64,000 nucleotides of DNA from CAYUVF01 sp964448045 (GTDB lineage: Bacteria; Bacteroidota; Rhodothermia; Rhodothermales; Salinibacteraceae), in contig CAYUVF010000013.1 of the NCBI GenBank assembly GCA_964448045.1, positions 18,669-82,668 of the forward strand, read 5' to 3'. The position numbers and the translations under genes are program-made. The notes under the pieces were generated by a model. That model was not told the DNA's origin, searched no databases, and worked only from the letters and a program-made list of their open reading frames with translations. The stretch's first letter is position 1. Every line of letters starts with the position of its first letter. Below, one piece after another: positions 25,882 through 34,297 of this stretch.

Positions 25882-27617
25882 TGGTATCGCTTCTCGGAAG
25901 GATTCGTGACGATGGTCAGATGCACGAACGAGTTGATCGTCGCGTACATCGCAAAAAATCGGCTCAGCACCAGCCCGAACAGGCAGAGGTCGCCCTCGTC
26001 GCTAAAGTGGCCTTCTTCGATTTCGATGGTGACCTCGGCGCCGCGCAGCACCGCGCCGTGCTCGATAGTTTCCTTCGGCTCCCAGTGCACGTCCCGGATC
26101 CCACTGAGGCGCCGCCGGTTCGCCCCCGACGCCGTCCAGTCGTAGAGCTCCAGCAGCCCCACCAGGGCGTCTTTGCTCGCAACCGACTGGTAGTTGAACG
26201 ACCAGTGTGAAATCAGCTTCCAGAAAAAATCGCTTTCTTCCTGATTTGGCGGACGCTGAATGAGTGTGGGCTGGGTCAAATTGCGCGGCTCGGCGATGTT
26301 CGGCACGTCGGGTGCCAGCCGGTTGATCATGCCCTCGGTGAGGACCTCGCGCGGCAAGCTGCCGTTGGTGCAGCGCAGTTCGAGCGAGAGCGTTTCGGCA
26401 GGGATGTCGCTCAGCGCGCGGAGGTGGACATCGCTCAGCGAAAGGTAAATCTCGGGCCGGTCCGCCGGTCCCACGCGTCGGCTCGTCGTGTAAAAGCGTC
26501 CCTGCTCGCCGTTGGTGCGTCCGTTCTTTGGACGGTGCTGAAACGAGAAAAAGGGCTTGTATTCGTGCCGATTGCCGGTGGCGTCTTCCATACCGACGAC
26601 CTTCTGCACGTCGTAGGCCTCGACGCTGGTCCGATAGCGCATACTCGGAATCACGCGGTGCTCGCCGACCTCGCCATCGATTCGGATCGGCTCGGCGTCG
26701 GTTTCGAAGAGGTTGACGATGGGCGTACAGTGTAGCTGCACGTTATCCGTCGTGAAGCGCCGCTCCTCCGGATAGGGCCGGTTGAAAAAGACCTCGACCT
26801 CGAAGGCGTCGGCATCGTCGGGCGCGTCGAGCCGGTCGAGGCCCGTCAGATCCACAAACCAGAATTTGCGCCGGAAGCACATGTACTCCTGCAGCAGCCG
26901 AAAACCGTCGAAGGTGCTCGGTTCGTAGGGCAGCACGCCCTCCTCGGGAGTCAGCCCAGCTGGCTGCACCCACTGCTGCCCGCGCATCGACGTGGTCTGC
27001 TCGCCATCTGGCGTGGACACTTTCACGTGCGTGACGTGCCGCGTAAAGAACAGGTGCATCGACGAGGCCATCGGCGCGTCGGCCTGGAAGTACAGCCGCA
27101 GCGGACTGAGGTCTAGGTCGTTGTAGTTGATGCCACGGTCAAGCGTGAAACGGAGTCGCACGCTGCTCGTGTCGTCCGGCGCATAGCGGAGCTCCGATTC
27201 TTTCAGGCGGATGGGCTGCAGCCGCACATCCTGCGTCGTGGTAAACCGGCAGCGGACGTTTTCCGTGCCGACGGGCTCGGAGCGCACCTCCAGCCCGCGC
27301 TCCAGCACCTTGGTTTCCTGCACCAGTCCGGGCTCCACGTCAAACGCCGCGATGCTGAGCGCCGGCACGGGCTTTAGAACATGCGGATAGAGCAACTGGA
27401 TGAGGCTCTCGGTGTACTCCGGCATCTCATTGTCCAGCCGCTTGTGGATGCGACCCGACAGGAAGGCGAAGCCTTCAAAGAGCCGCTCCACGTACGGATC
27501 GCGATCCGATACGCTATCAATGTTGAGGTAGCGCGCCTGCTCGGGATGCGCCTCGGCGAAATCCTTCGCCGCCTCGTGCAGGTAGCGCATTTCCTCTTCG
27601 AAATAGCGGCGCGTCAT
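25845..27617 (-). CDS. tssF: T6SS baseplate protein TssF
   Basis: A 590-residue TssF (ImpG/VasA) protein, the usual length. It begins 'MTRRYFEEEMRYLHEAAKDF' and has the hallmark 'SDRDPYVERLFEGFAFL' near residues 37-53 and 'LIQLLYPHVLKPVPAL' near 72-88. No signal peptide. It forms the wedge with TssG, whose gene overlaps its 3-prime end. A 184-base spacer separates it from tssE upstream. Confidence 0.94.
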   Translation of the reverse strand: MTRRYFEEEMRYLHEAAKDFAEAHPEQARYLNIDSVSDRDPYVERLFEGFAFLSGRIHKRLDNEMPEYTESLIQLLYPHVLKPVPALSIAAFDVEPGLVQETKVLERGLEVRSEPVGTENVRCRFTTTQDVRLQPIRLKESELRYAPDDTSSVRLRFTLDRGINYNDLDLSPLRLYFQADAPMASSMHLFFTRHVTHVKVSTPDGEQTTSMRGQQWVQPAGLTPEEGVLPYEPSTFDGFRLLQEYMCFRRKFWFVDLTGLDRLDAPDDADAFEVEVFFNRPYPEERRFTTDNVQLHCTPIVNLFETDAEPIRIDGEVGEHRVIPSMRYRTSVEAYDVQKVVGMEDATGNRHEYKPFFSFQHRPKNGRTNGEQGRFYTTSRRVGPADRPEIYLSLSDVHLRALSDIPAETLSLELRCTNGSLPREVLTEGMINRLAPDVPNIAEPRNLTQPTLIQRPPNQEESDFFWKLISHWSFNYQSVASKDALVGLLELYDWTASGANRRRLSGIRDVHWEPKETIEHGAVLRGAEVTIEIEEGHFSDEGDLCLFGLVLSRFFAMYATINSFVHLTIVTNPSEKRYQWTPNRGARPNL

Positions 27618-27801
27618 GGCGATTGTCTGTTAACTACTATTGCCTGTGATCAACGCGTGCAATTATCTCACACCGTTATTCACTGTATGGGCACGTGGGA
27701 TAAGAACGGAGGAAGGGAAAAGAGGAGGAGTGGAAGATCGAACACACAATGCGTTTCTCCTTTCCTCCCCTCGCCCTTTCCTGCCCTCCTTTCCCCGCGC
27801 T
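27618..27801 (-). other. Intercistronic spacer with purine-rich tract between tssE and tssF
   Basis: In the mRNA sense (minus strand) the spacer starts right after the tssE stop with a purine-dominated tract of about 45 bases (GGAAAGGAGGG, GGGGAGGAAAGGAG), followed by a pyrimidine-rich tract (CTCCTCCTC, TTCCCTTCCTCC). The two can pair imperfectly, forming an intra-operon hairpin that might set differential expression. No ORF is supported here. Confidence 0.4.
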
Positions 27802-28221
27802 TCAGACATATCCTCCCACTGGCTGGACATGCGCCGATTCCTGGGAACCGAATGTCGTTTCAAACCGGACCTGTTCACCGTTCATCAGCTCGGCGCTTAC
27901 GATAAATACAAGTCGCATGGTATACTCGTCGGTCTCCCGATGCTCCACGCGCACGCGGCGCAGGCGCGGCTCGTAGGTGCGGATGGCCTGCTGGATCGCG
28001 CGGCGCAACTCATCGGCCGAGCGCGGGGCATCCCGGTAGATCGTCATGATCTCCGGAAGCCCGTACTCTGGCAGGTGCTTGATCGATCCCTGGCGCGTGT
28101 TGAACAACCGGCTCAGGTTGCTCATCACGCTCAGCATCCGATGCCGGTCGGCACTGACCGACGACAGCGGTCGATTGCCCACAAATCCGCCGGACAACAC
28201 GTCGTAAATACTGGCTTCCAT
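27802..28221 (-). CDS. tssE: T6SS baseplate protein TssE (gp25-like)
   Basis: A 139-residue gp25/GPW-family protein. It carries the family core 'LSRLFNTRQGS' (about 37-47), 'PEYGLPEI' and a C-terminal 'RLVFIVSAEL' strand. TssE nucleates sheath polymerisation on the baseplate. It follows hcp after a 155-base spacer that contains a perfect hairpin, and lies upstream of tssF. Confidence 0.92.
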   Translation of the reverse strand: MEASIYDVLSGGFVGNRPLSSVSADRHRMLSVMSNLSRLFNTRQGSIKHLPEYGLPEIMTIYRDAPRSADELRRAIQQAIRTYEPRLRRVRVEHRETDEYTMRLVFIVSAELMNGEQVRFETTFGSQESAHVQPVGGYV

Positions 28222-28266
28222 AAGATCTCACACTCATATCGCAATCCATTCCCTGTAACGCCGAAA

Positions 28267-28305
28267 CAGGTCGTACCGATACGATACGGATATCGGTACG
28301 ACCTG
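28267..28305 (-). terminator. Perfect 15-bp hairpin downstream of hcp
   Basis: CAGGTCGTACCGATA (28267-28281) and its exact reverse complement (28291-28305) form a 15-bp stem with a 9-base loop. On the hcp strand it lies about 70 bases after the hcp stop and is followed only by TTTCGG, a weak T run. It is therefore either a partial terminator that lets some transcription through to tssE, or a 3-prime stabiliser for a highly expressed hcp transcript. A palindromic protein-binding site is an alternative. Confidence 0.65.
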
Positions 28306-28376
28306 CCCCGACCCAGAAAAGAAAGGCGGCGTAAGGAGCTCGCCCTCTCCCTGCTCCTCCCACTTCGACGATCCGA

Positions 28377-28862
28377 TCAGGCTTGCGTCACCCAGGAGTC
28401 GGTGTACTCGATATTTCCATCGACGTAGAGCCAGGTGATCTTGCTATACAGGACAGACACCTTCTCCATGTGCGTGAACTGCTCCTTATGGGGATCCTTC
28501 GTGTTGGGCATGTACGACTTCATGTCCGAGATCTTGGCGTCTTCCAGGACATGCCGAAAATATTCAACTTCGGATCCCGTCTTGTCAATCTGATACCAGT
28601 GCACGATCACCTCCTGCAACGACTCGCCATTGCATAGCGCGTCGTATAGCAGAGGAGAGGCCTTGTCGTACTGCTTCGTCAGGATAGCCGGTCGATGCTG
28701 GCGTACACCTGTCAAGTCGCCGGTCTGGGCATCCATCGGGATGCGCACGTTGTGCTCAAACTCCAGAATCTCACACTGACCTTCTCGACCTTCTTTCGCG
28801 ACCGAGCCTTCAATGGGGTCTCCCTCACTGTTCTTGAATTCGCAATATGCAGCTATCGGCAT
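28377..28862 (-). CDS. hcp: Hcp (TssD) tube protein
   Basis: A 161-residue Hcp-family protein: 'AAYCEFKNSEGDPIEGSV' at the start, 'EILEFEHNVRIP' near 31-42, 'ILTKQYDKASPLLYDAL' near 58-74 and 'KVSVLYSKITW' near 132-142. Hcp hexamers stack into the inner tube propelled by sheath contraction. There is a 141-base spacer between tssC and hcp and a strong hairpin after hcp, both consistent with hcp being expressed above its neighbours. One copy only is seen in this window. Confidence 0.95.
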   Translation of the reverse strand: MPIAAYCEFKNSEGDPIEGSVAKEGREGQCEILEFEHNVRIPMDAQTGDLTGVRQHRPAILTKQYDKASPLLYDALCNGESLQEVIVHWYQIDKTGSEVEYFRHVLEDAKISDMKSYMPNTKDPHKEQFTHMEKVSVLYSKITWLYVDGNIEYTDSWVTQA

Positions 28863-29003
28863 ATGTAACCCTCTGTTTAGTTAGATATGGATTGTCGATT
28901 ACGTGAAAACAACAACGCGGGTCGCGATGTCCAGCGACCTCACTTTGCTCGTCAGGTGCGCGATGACTGATACCTACGCGCACAACCTCTCCGAACGAGC
29001 GAT

Positions 29004-30533
29004 TTACTCCGTGGGTAATTTGCCGACGAGATTGAGGCTGATGTCCATGCCTTCAATCTGGAAGTGCGGCATAATCATGGTCTCGACTTTGAAGAAGCCG
29101 GGATTGTCGGGCACCTCCTTGACGTTGACCTCGCCGGCGCGCAACGGATACTTTGCAATCTGCTCCGGTTTCGGATTCGGCGTCTCGGTCACCAGCCCAC
29201 TGATCCATTCGTTGAGCTCTTCTTCGATGAGCTTGCGATCTTTCGTGGCGCCGATGTTCTCGCGCTGGAGCACCTTCAGGTAGTGCGAGATGCGCGAGGC
29301 CAGGAAGACGTACGGCAGGCGCGCATTGATGCGGCTGTTGGCCGTCGCGGCTTCGTCGTCGTACTCCTTGGGCTCCTGTGCCGAGTTGGCCGAGAAGAAG
29401 ACAGCATAATCCTCCCCCTGATAGTGGCTGAGCGGAATGAAGCCCAGATCCGCGCACTCGAATTCGAGCGTCTCGCTGATCGGGACCTCCGTCGGAATCT
29501 TCATCTCGTCGCCTTTTCCGGCGTCGTAAATGTGCACGGGCAGGTCCTCGACCTTTCCGCCGGATTGCGGCCCGCGAATCTGCACGCACCATCCGTCCTC
29601 CATGAAGGCCTGTATCATATTGGAAGCAAAGGAAAACGCCGAATTACCCCACAGATACTTGTCGTGGTCCTCGCCCATTACGTCCTCCTCGTAATCGAAG
29701 TTATCAACGGGCTCGGTGTCCTCCCCGTAGGGCAGGCGCAGCATGAACCGCGGGAACGTCAAGCCGAGATAGCGGGCATCTTCCGTCTGACGAAACGAGT
29801 TCCACTTGACGTAATCCGCTGTTTCCATGTAGGCGGTGAGATCGGGAATCTTTTTGAACTCCTCCATGGATTCCTTCCCGAAGAACCTCGGCCCGATCGA
29901 GGCAAGGAAAGGACAGTGCGCCGAGGCCGCCACTTTCGAGGCGTTCTGCATGAGCGCAATGTCCTGGGGCGAGTTGTCAAATTCGTACCCCGACACAATA
30001 GCCCCATACGGATCGGCACCTGGCTGGTCGAAGGCGTTCGTGTAGACGTGCTCGTACATGGCCGACTGCACCAGTTCGGGAGCGTCCTCGAACGACTCGC
30101 GCAGCGCTTTCTTCGATACATTGAGCACTTCGATGTCGACGTTCTGCCGGAAGTCCGTCCGGTCGACCAAGAACTTCAGTTCGCGCCACGACGACTCCAG
30201 ATCCTGGAACTTGTCGTGGTGCATAATCTCGTCGAGCTGCTCGCTGATCTTCTCATCGACTGACGCGATGAGGCTATCAAAAAGGTACTTGTCGATCTTA
30301 TCGACCGGCTGCTCCCGTTCGGTGACGGCATCCATAAAAACGCTCAATGCAGCCGACACCATGGCACCACGATCTTTGGTGGCGATCGAGTCGGGATCCT
30401 TGAACTCGTCGACGTTGACCTTCTCGCCCGGCGTGTTGACTTCGACCTGCGAGAGAATACTATCCAAAATACTTTGCTCTTCCACTTCGGCCTGCGCTTC
30501 CGCTGGCGCTCCCTGCGTTTTTTCTTCGGCCAT
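29004..30533 (-). CDS. tssC: T6SS sheath large subunit TssC
   Basis: A 509-residue TssC (VipB/ImpC), normal length. It has 'DSILSQV' near the start, 'FQDLESSWRELKFLVDRTDF' near 102-121, 'YGAIVSGYEFDNSPQDI' near 175-191, 'LTFPRFMLRLPYGEDTEP' near 257 and ends 'SLNLVGKLPTE'. With TssB it makes the contractile sheath in the cytoplasm. It follows tssB after 50 bases. A fused TssB-TssC paralogue is encoded 15 kb further along the same strand. Confidence 0.96.
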   Translation of the reverse strand: MAEEKTQGAPAEAQAEVEEQSILDSILSQVEVNTPGEKVNVDEFKDPDSIATKDRGAMVSAALSVFMDAVTEREQPVDKIDKYLFDSLIASVDEKISEQLDEIMHHDKFQDLESSWRELKFLVDRTDFRQNVDIEVLNVSKKALRESFEDAPELVQSAMYEHVYTNAFDQPGADPYGAIVSGYEFDNSPQDIALMQNASKVAASAHCPFLASIGPRFFGKESMEEFKKIPDLTAYMETADYVKWNSFRQTEDARYLGLTFPRFMLRLPYGEDTEPVDNFDYEEDVMGEDHDKYLWGNSAFSFASNMIQAFMEDGWCVQIRGPQSGGKVEDLPVHIYDAGKGDEMKIPTEVPISETLEFECADLGFIPLSHYQGEDYAVFFSANSAQEPKEYDDEAATANSRINARLPYVFLASRISHYLKVLQRENIGATKDRKLIEEELNEWISGLVTETPNPKPEQIAKYPLRAGEVNVKEVPDNPGFFKVETMIMPHFQIEGMDISLNLVGKLPTE

Positions 30534-30583
30534 AATTCCTGTGCGTTTTTAGGTGACAAATTGGATGATACTCGGGACGCCCG

Positions 30584-31105
30584 CTACGCTTCTTCGTCAG
30601 ATTCCTCGCGGCCCGGCTCGCCCTCAACGACCTGCTGCAACTCACTGAGCAGCTCTTTCCGCATCTCCTCATCCGAGATCACCTTTTCGAGTCGCTTGCG
30701 GAACTCGCCCATGCTAATCATACGATTGCGCAAGTCCTGCAGCAGGTTGCGCGCAGCCAGTAGCCGGCTAAGTTCGGGCACCTGTTGTGCCACGTTCTCG
30801 GGCCGGAAGGAGTCCATGTCCTCGAAGTCCAGGTCGACCTTGATGTTGCCCTCGCCGGTGAGCTTGTTCGGCACCGTATACTCCAATCCCAGGTCGAACG
30901 ACCGCATCACGTCCTGGAAATTGTTGTGGTTAATGCTGATGAGTTCGCGGTCCTCTACCGCCGTATCCGGTTCCTCGCCCGTTAGGTCGCTCATCACCAG
31001 CATCCGGAGCGGAAGCTCAACCTTCTCCTTGGCATCGCCCGTGGCGACTTCAAGGAAAAGATTGACGCGTGAGGGTGGTTTTTCGTGCTGAAAGCTCTTA
31101 CCCAT
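30584..31105 (-). CDS. tssB: T6SS sheath small subunit TssB
   Basis: A 173-residue TssB (VipA/ImpB). I chose the ATG at 31105 ('MGKSFQHEKPPSRVN'), which matches the family start and has AGGT about nine bases upstream; the frame stays open to 31234 but that extension is Cys/Arg-rich and unlike TssB. Core motifs: 'LPLRMLVMSDLTGEEP', 'DLDFEDMDSFRPENVAQQV', 'LLAARNLLQDL'. First gene after a 328-base spacer, so it likely heads a transcript with tssC and hcp. Confidence 0.94.
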   Translation of the reverse strand: MGKSFQHEKPPSRVNLFLEVATGDAKEKVELPLRMLVMSDLTGEEPDTAVEDRELISINHNNFQDVMRSFDLGLEYTVPNKLTGEGNIKVDLDFEDMDSFRPENVAQQVPELSRLLAARNLLQDLRNRMISMGEFRKRLEKVISDEEMRKELLSELQQVVEGEPGREESDEEA

Positions 31106-31433
31106 GACGTTACCTGCTCGTTTTAGATACGATAAAACTGTTGACCATGTATATTCTTGCGCCTTTCTACCGTCCGAGAGCGCGAACCGGGAATCACTCC
31201 CCCGCCCCGATGCACAAGCACAATATGTGGGCACCGGCTTGCCCGATTTCGTGCCTCATTATAGTAATGCGAAAAAACGGTAGAGAGCCGGTCACTCGAT
31301 CAGATAAACACGCCCTACAAACAGACGCTTCTTCTCCCACGGAGCGAATTCCCACGCTTCTATCTACAAACCGAGAAATGGGAAGTCAAGAACATGTGAA
31401 GAGGCTACAGATCCTTAATCCACTGGCTCAGCC
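31106..31433 (-). promoter_or_regulatory. 328-base spacer upstream of tssB with a candidate promoter
   Basis: This gap between tssA and tssB is the largest in the T6SS island and is AT-richer than the genes. On the minus strand a perfect TATAAT lies at 31263-31258, about 150 bases before the tssB start. The matching -35 region (TCTCTA at 17 bases) is poor, so the assignment is tentative. No ORF in the gap resembles a protein. It is the natural place for an internal promoter driving tssB-tssC-hcp. Confidence 0.4.
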
Positions 31434-33158
31434 TTACCGCGGACGGCGGCTGGCTACCGACACGGCCTCGGCCGCGTCGACACGGCAGATCTTCTCGAAC
31501 GCCGCATCGGCCTCGGCGAAGAGGGCTTCTTTCTGCTCGGGAGGCGCCTGTTGCGCGAGCAGATCGTAGCACTGGCACCGGTTGGTCCACACCTCCAGCG
31601 CCAGCGACGGATCCCACGCGTCGATGGCGTGCCGCTCAATCGCGGCGTCCAGCTCGTCTAAAAGCGGACGCGCCACCGCGGGCTGACTGCCCTTCATGCA
31701 TAGGGTGGCGATGTAGAGACGCCGGTAGAAGGTTTCTTTGTCGGACGTGTCCTGCGCCGCGCCCTCTTTCATGATGGCGAGCGCCTCGCCGAGATCGCCG
31801 CTGCTGAGGCGCTGCCGGGCCTCATCGTACTGTTCGGCAGCGGGCACCCGGCCTTCGCTCCCTGCTCCTCCCCCGGCGGAAGCGCCATCACTACTCAACA
31901 TCGGCTGCACCTGCGTCTCGACCCAGTCCTGCGTGAGCGGATCCGCAAAGGGCGTGCCGTCGCTGTAGGTGAGGGTAAGCAGACCAGGCAGCCGATCGAT
32001 GAGCAGAGCCACATCGATCAGCACGGCGTCGCGCGCGGTCGCGTACGGCTTTCCGAGCGCGTCGAGCGCCGATGCAATGAGCCGCTGCAGATCGAGCCAA
32101 AAATGGAACGTCTCCCACTGGAACGAGGACTCGCCCTCCCGCACCAGCGTCTCATAATTCCCCTGCTTCAGCAATCCGCTGAGGTAACTTCGGCGCTGCT
32201 CGCGCGGGACTTCGATGCGCGTAGTTCCCCCCTCGTGTGGCGGCTCGGCATCCAGCACGCCCCATCGAATCGTCCGCATCAGGCGATACGGCACTGGATC
32301 ACGCAAGCTCTCTTCGCGGAAGTACTCGGCCGCCATACGCACCGACTTGGTAGCATCCGACTCGGAGCCAATCTCGGTCGGCGCACCGGTTGAGGACGAG
32401 ACCGTTGTCGTGGTGGAGGCGCTGGATTCCGACGACGCTTCCTCTGATTCTCCGGCACTCGGCTCGGGTTCGGGTTCGGGCTCCGGTTGGGGGAGCTTGT
32501 CGATAGCCTTGTTCATCCGCTTCATCAGACCGCTGAATGACGGCCCATACTCGCCCATCTCCTGCAGGCCGAAATCCTGAATCGCCTTCAGATCGTCCCG
32601 TGCGGCCACGAGCGGCTCGCGATCGGGCGGGTTGAACGTGGTGGTCTGGAACCAGTCGCCGAGCCGGTCGGAGATAAACTGAAGCGCGCTGCCCCGTCCT
32701 TGCATGCGTCGCTTGGCCGGGTAGAGCTCCTCCCAGTACTCGTCAATCAGCAAGCGAACCGCAGTGGTGGCCTCGGCCATGCCCTCGGGGCCGTTCAGGC
32801 GCGCCTCACCGATGACCAGATAGCCCGCCGCCCGCAGGTCCTTCGACTTCTCGGTCAGGATGCGCCGTGCCAGCTTGGTGATCGTATCGTAATCGGCTTC
32901 GCCCGACGCCGATCCGATCTCGTTGATTTGCGTCTTGAGCCGCTGAAAATCGTCATCGTACGTGACGCTCTCACCCGCCGGCTGGTCCTCGCTGATGGGC
33001 GCTTTGACGGCCTGCAGAAACGGCGAGAGGGCCTCACCCTCTTCTTCAGGCCCTTTCTCTTCTGGCGCGTCGGCTTCTCCATTGGCTGTCGTATCGACGG
33101 TGGCGTCAGACTCTTCCGCTGCGGTTTCAGCGGCTTCGGTGGTTTCAGAATCAGGCAT
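31434..33158 (-). CDS. tssA: T6SS protein TssA
   Basis: A 574-residue TssA (ImpA/VasJ family). After a strongly acidic, probably disordered leader of ~45 residues, the ImpA_N domain follows ('ISEDQPAGESVTYDDDFQRL', 'DLRAAGYLVIGEARLNG', 'YWEELYPAKRRMQGRGSALQ'). A Glu/Pro/Ser-rich linker lies near 230-275. The C-terminal half is helical and TPR-like ('AEQYDEARQRLSSGDLGEAL'). TssA proteins prime and cap sheath and tube growth. It follows tagF by 56 bases and is the last gene before the tssB promoter gap. Confidence 0.9.
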   Translation of the reverse strand: MPDSETTEAAETAAEESDATVDTTANGEADAPEEKGPEEEGEALSPFLQAVKAPISEDQPAGESVTYDDDFQRLKTQINEIGSASGEADYDTITKLARRILTEKSKDLRAAGYLVIGEARLNGPEGMAEATTAVRLLIDEYWEELYPAKRRMQGRGSALQFISDRLGDWFQTTTFNPPDREPLVAARDDLKAIQDFGLQEMGEYGPSFSGLMKRMNKAIDKLPQPEPEPEPEPSAGESEEASSESSASTTTTVSSSTGAPTEIGSESDATKSVRMAAEYFREESLRDPVPYRLMRTIRWGVLDAEPPHEGGTTRIEVPREQRRSYLSGLLKQGNYETLVREGESSFQWETFHFWLDLQRLIASALDALGKPYATARDAVLIDVALLIDRLPGLLTLTYSDGTPFADPLTQDWVETQVQPMLSSDGASAGGGAGSEGRVPAAEQYDEARQRLSSGDLGEALAIMKEGAAQDTSDKETFYRRLYIATLCMKGSQPAVARPLLDELDAAIERHAIDAWDPSLALEVWTNRCQCYDLLAQQAPPEQKEALFAEADAAFEKICRVDAAEAVSVASRRPR

Positions 33159-33214
33159 GAGTTCACACCAGTCGGGTTGATGAAATCAGAAGAAGGACGC
33201 GTCCATCCGAACTC

Positions 33215-34198
33215 CTACAGGCTACGGAGAAAATCCCACAGGCGCAGCTGCTCGTCCTCCAGTAGCGTGCCGTATTCCTCGGGAATGGCGAGCGCGGCTT
33301 CGGCGTTATTTTGGTTGCCCACGCGGGCCAGCGGGTACACCAGCTCGTGGCCTCCGTCGGCATCCAGCACATGAAAAAACGCATGCGGCCGGGGCGTCCC
33401 GAGAAACAGGATCAGAAACGGCGCCACATGCGCGGGGCGCTGCGCCGTCCAGAAAAAGGACGGCTCGACGGACGGGTAGCCGAGCAGACGGAGGCTGGCT
33501 TCCAGCCAAAAGCAGGCGATGGCTGTCAGGGCCTCGTCGTCGCTCCCGAGCGGAAACTGCAGGCCATAGTTGAGTGTCGGATGCGCGCGATCCCGCTGGG
33601 GCAGCACAGCCTCCAGCAGATTGTTGACGAGCCGGTATTTTCCGCTGTCGCTGAAATGGCCGAAGAGTCCCTCCAAAAACGGACCCATCGTCGTCTGCTG
33701 CAGGTATCGCTTGTATGGTCGAGGGGGCGTGGGTTGCAGCGAAAACGCCGTGTCAATCTGCTCGACGTGATCGGCCACTTCGCGGTACGGAATATCGCCG
33801 TCGGTCGCGGCGCGCACGAGGCGATCGGCGCCGGCGTAGAACGCATCGGCCTGAAACGGCAGATAGGCCAGATGACGCGGACTAAGATGCCGCTTGGGCA
33901 CCTCGCATGTCACGATGAACGGATAGGTGCGCCCGGTGCGGTCGCGACTGGGCCGGAGCACTCCCAGCAGGGCATTGGGCGCCTGCTGACCGCGTCCGCA
34001 GAAAAGAAAATGTATCGGCGGTGCCGCGTCATATGCGTCTTCCCACTGCCCATTGGAACGCTGCCGTGCCTGATAAAGCCCTTTCCGCACCCACTCGTCA
34101 AAGCTCCGCATCGTCGGCGTGCTGGCGCGGTGATTCACAAAGTCGCCGTGGGTGGGAAGCTTTCCCAGGCAGGCGGCGGCACGGGTATCCGTTGGCAT
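33215..34198 (-). CDS. tagF: T6SS-associated protein TagF (ImpM family)
   Basis: A 327-residue protein with the ImpM/TagF N-terminus 'CLGKLPTHGDFVNHRAS' (about 9-25), 'FDEWV', and 'FLFCGRGQQAPNALLGVL' followed by 'RDRTGRTYPF'. In Pseudomonas H1-T6SS TagF acts as a posttranslational repressor that acts on Fha; elsewhere it is fused to PppA. Here it is separate from the phosphatase, which is encoded about 23 kb away in the same island. The C-terminal ~100 residues ('FFWTAQRPAHVAPFLILFLG') are less conserved. Confidence 0.9.
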   Translation of the reverse strand: MPTDTRAAACLGKLPTHGDFVNHRASTPTMRSFDEWVRKGLYQARQRSNGQWEDAYDAAPPIHFLFCGRGQQAPNALLGVLRPSRDRTGRTYPFIVTCEVPKRHLSPRHLAYLPFQADAFYAGADRLVRAATDGDIPYREVADHVEQIDTAFSLQPTPPRPYKRYLQQTTMGPFLEGLFGHFSDSGKYRLVNNLLEAVLPQRDRAHPTLNYGLQFPLGSDDEALTAIACFWLEASLRLLGYPSVEPSFFWTAQRPAHVAPFLILFLGTPRPHAFFHVLDADGGHELVYPLARVGNQNNAEAALAIPEEYGTLLEDEQLRLWDFLRSL

Positions 34199-34222
34199 GA
34201 GTAGGCGTATGGGCAGTTAAGG

Positions 34223-34291
34223 GTTTGGGCGTGTGAGAGAGAAAATGTGCCACTCGGACGCCCATCCTTCCCGACGCCCACACCCCCAAAC
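34223..34291 (-). other. Intercistronic inverted repeat between tssM and tagF
   Basis: Bases 34223-34235 (gtttgggcgtgtg) pair with 34279-34291 with 12 of 13 matches across a 43-base loop. On the mRNA strand this places a hairpin just after the tssM stop and before tagF. The loop is G-rich in the mRNA sense. There is no T run, so it is more likely an mRNA processing or stability element than a terminator. Confidence 0.45.
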
Positions 34292-34297
34292 GCGCTA

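Noticed and set aside
31106..31234. N-terminal extension of TssB to 31234
   Set aside because: The added residues are Cys/Arg/Ser-rich and unlike TssB; the ATG at 31105 matches the family start.
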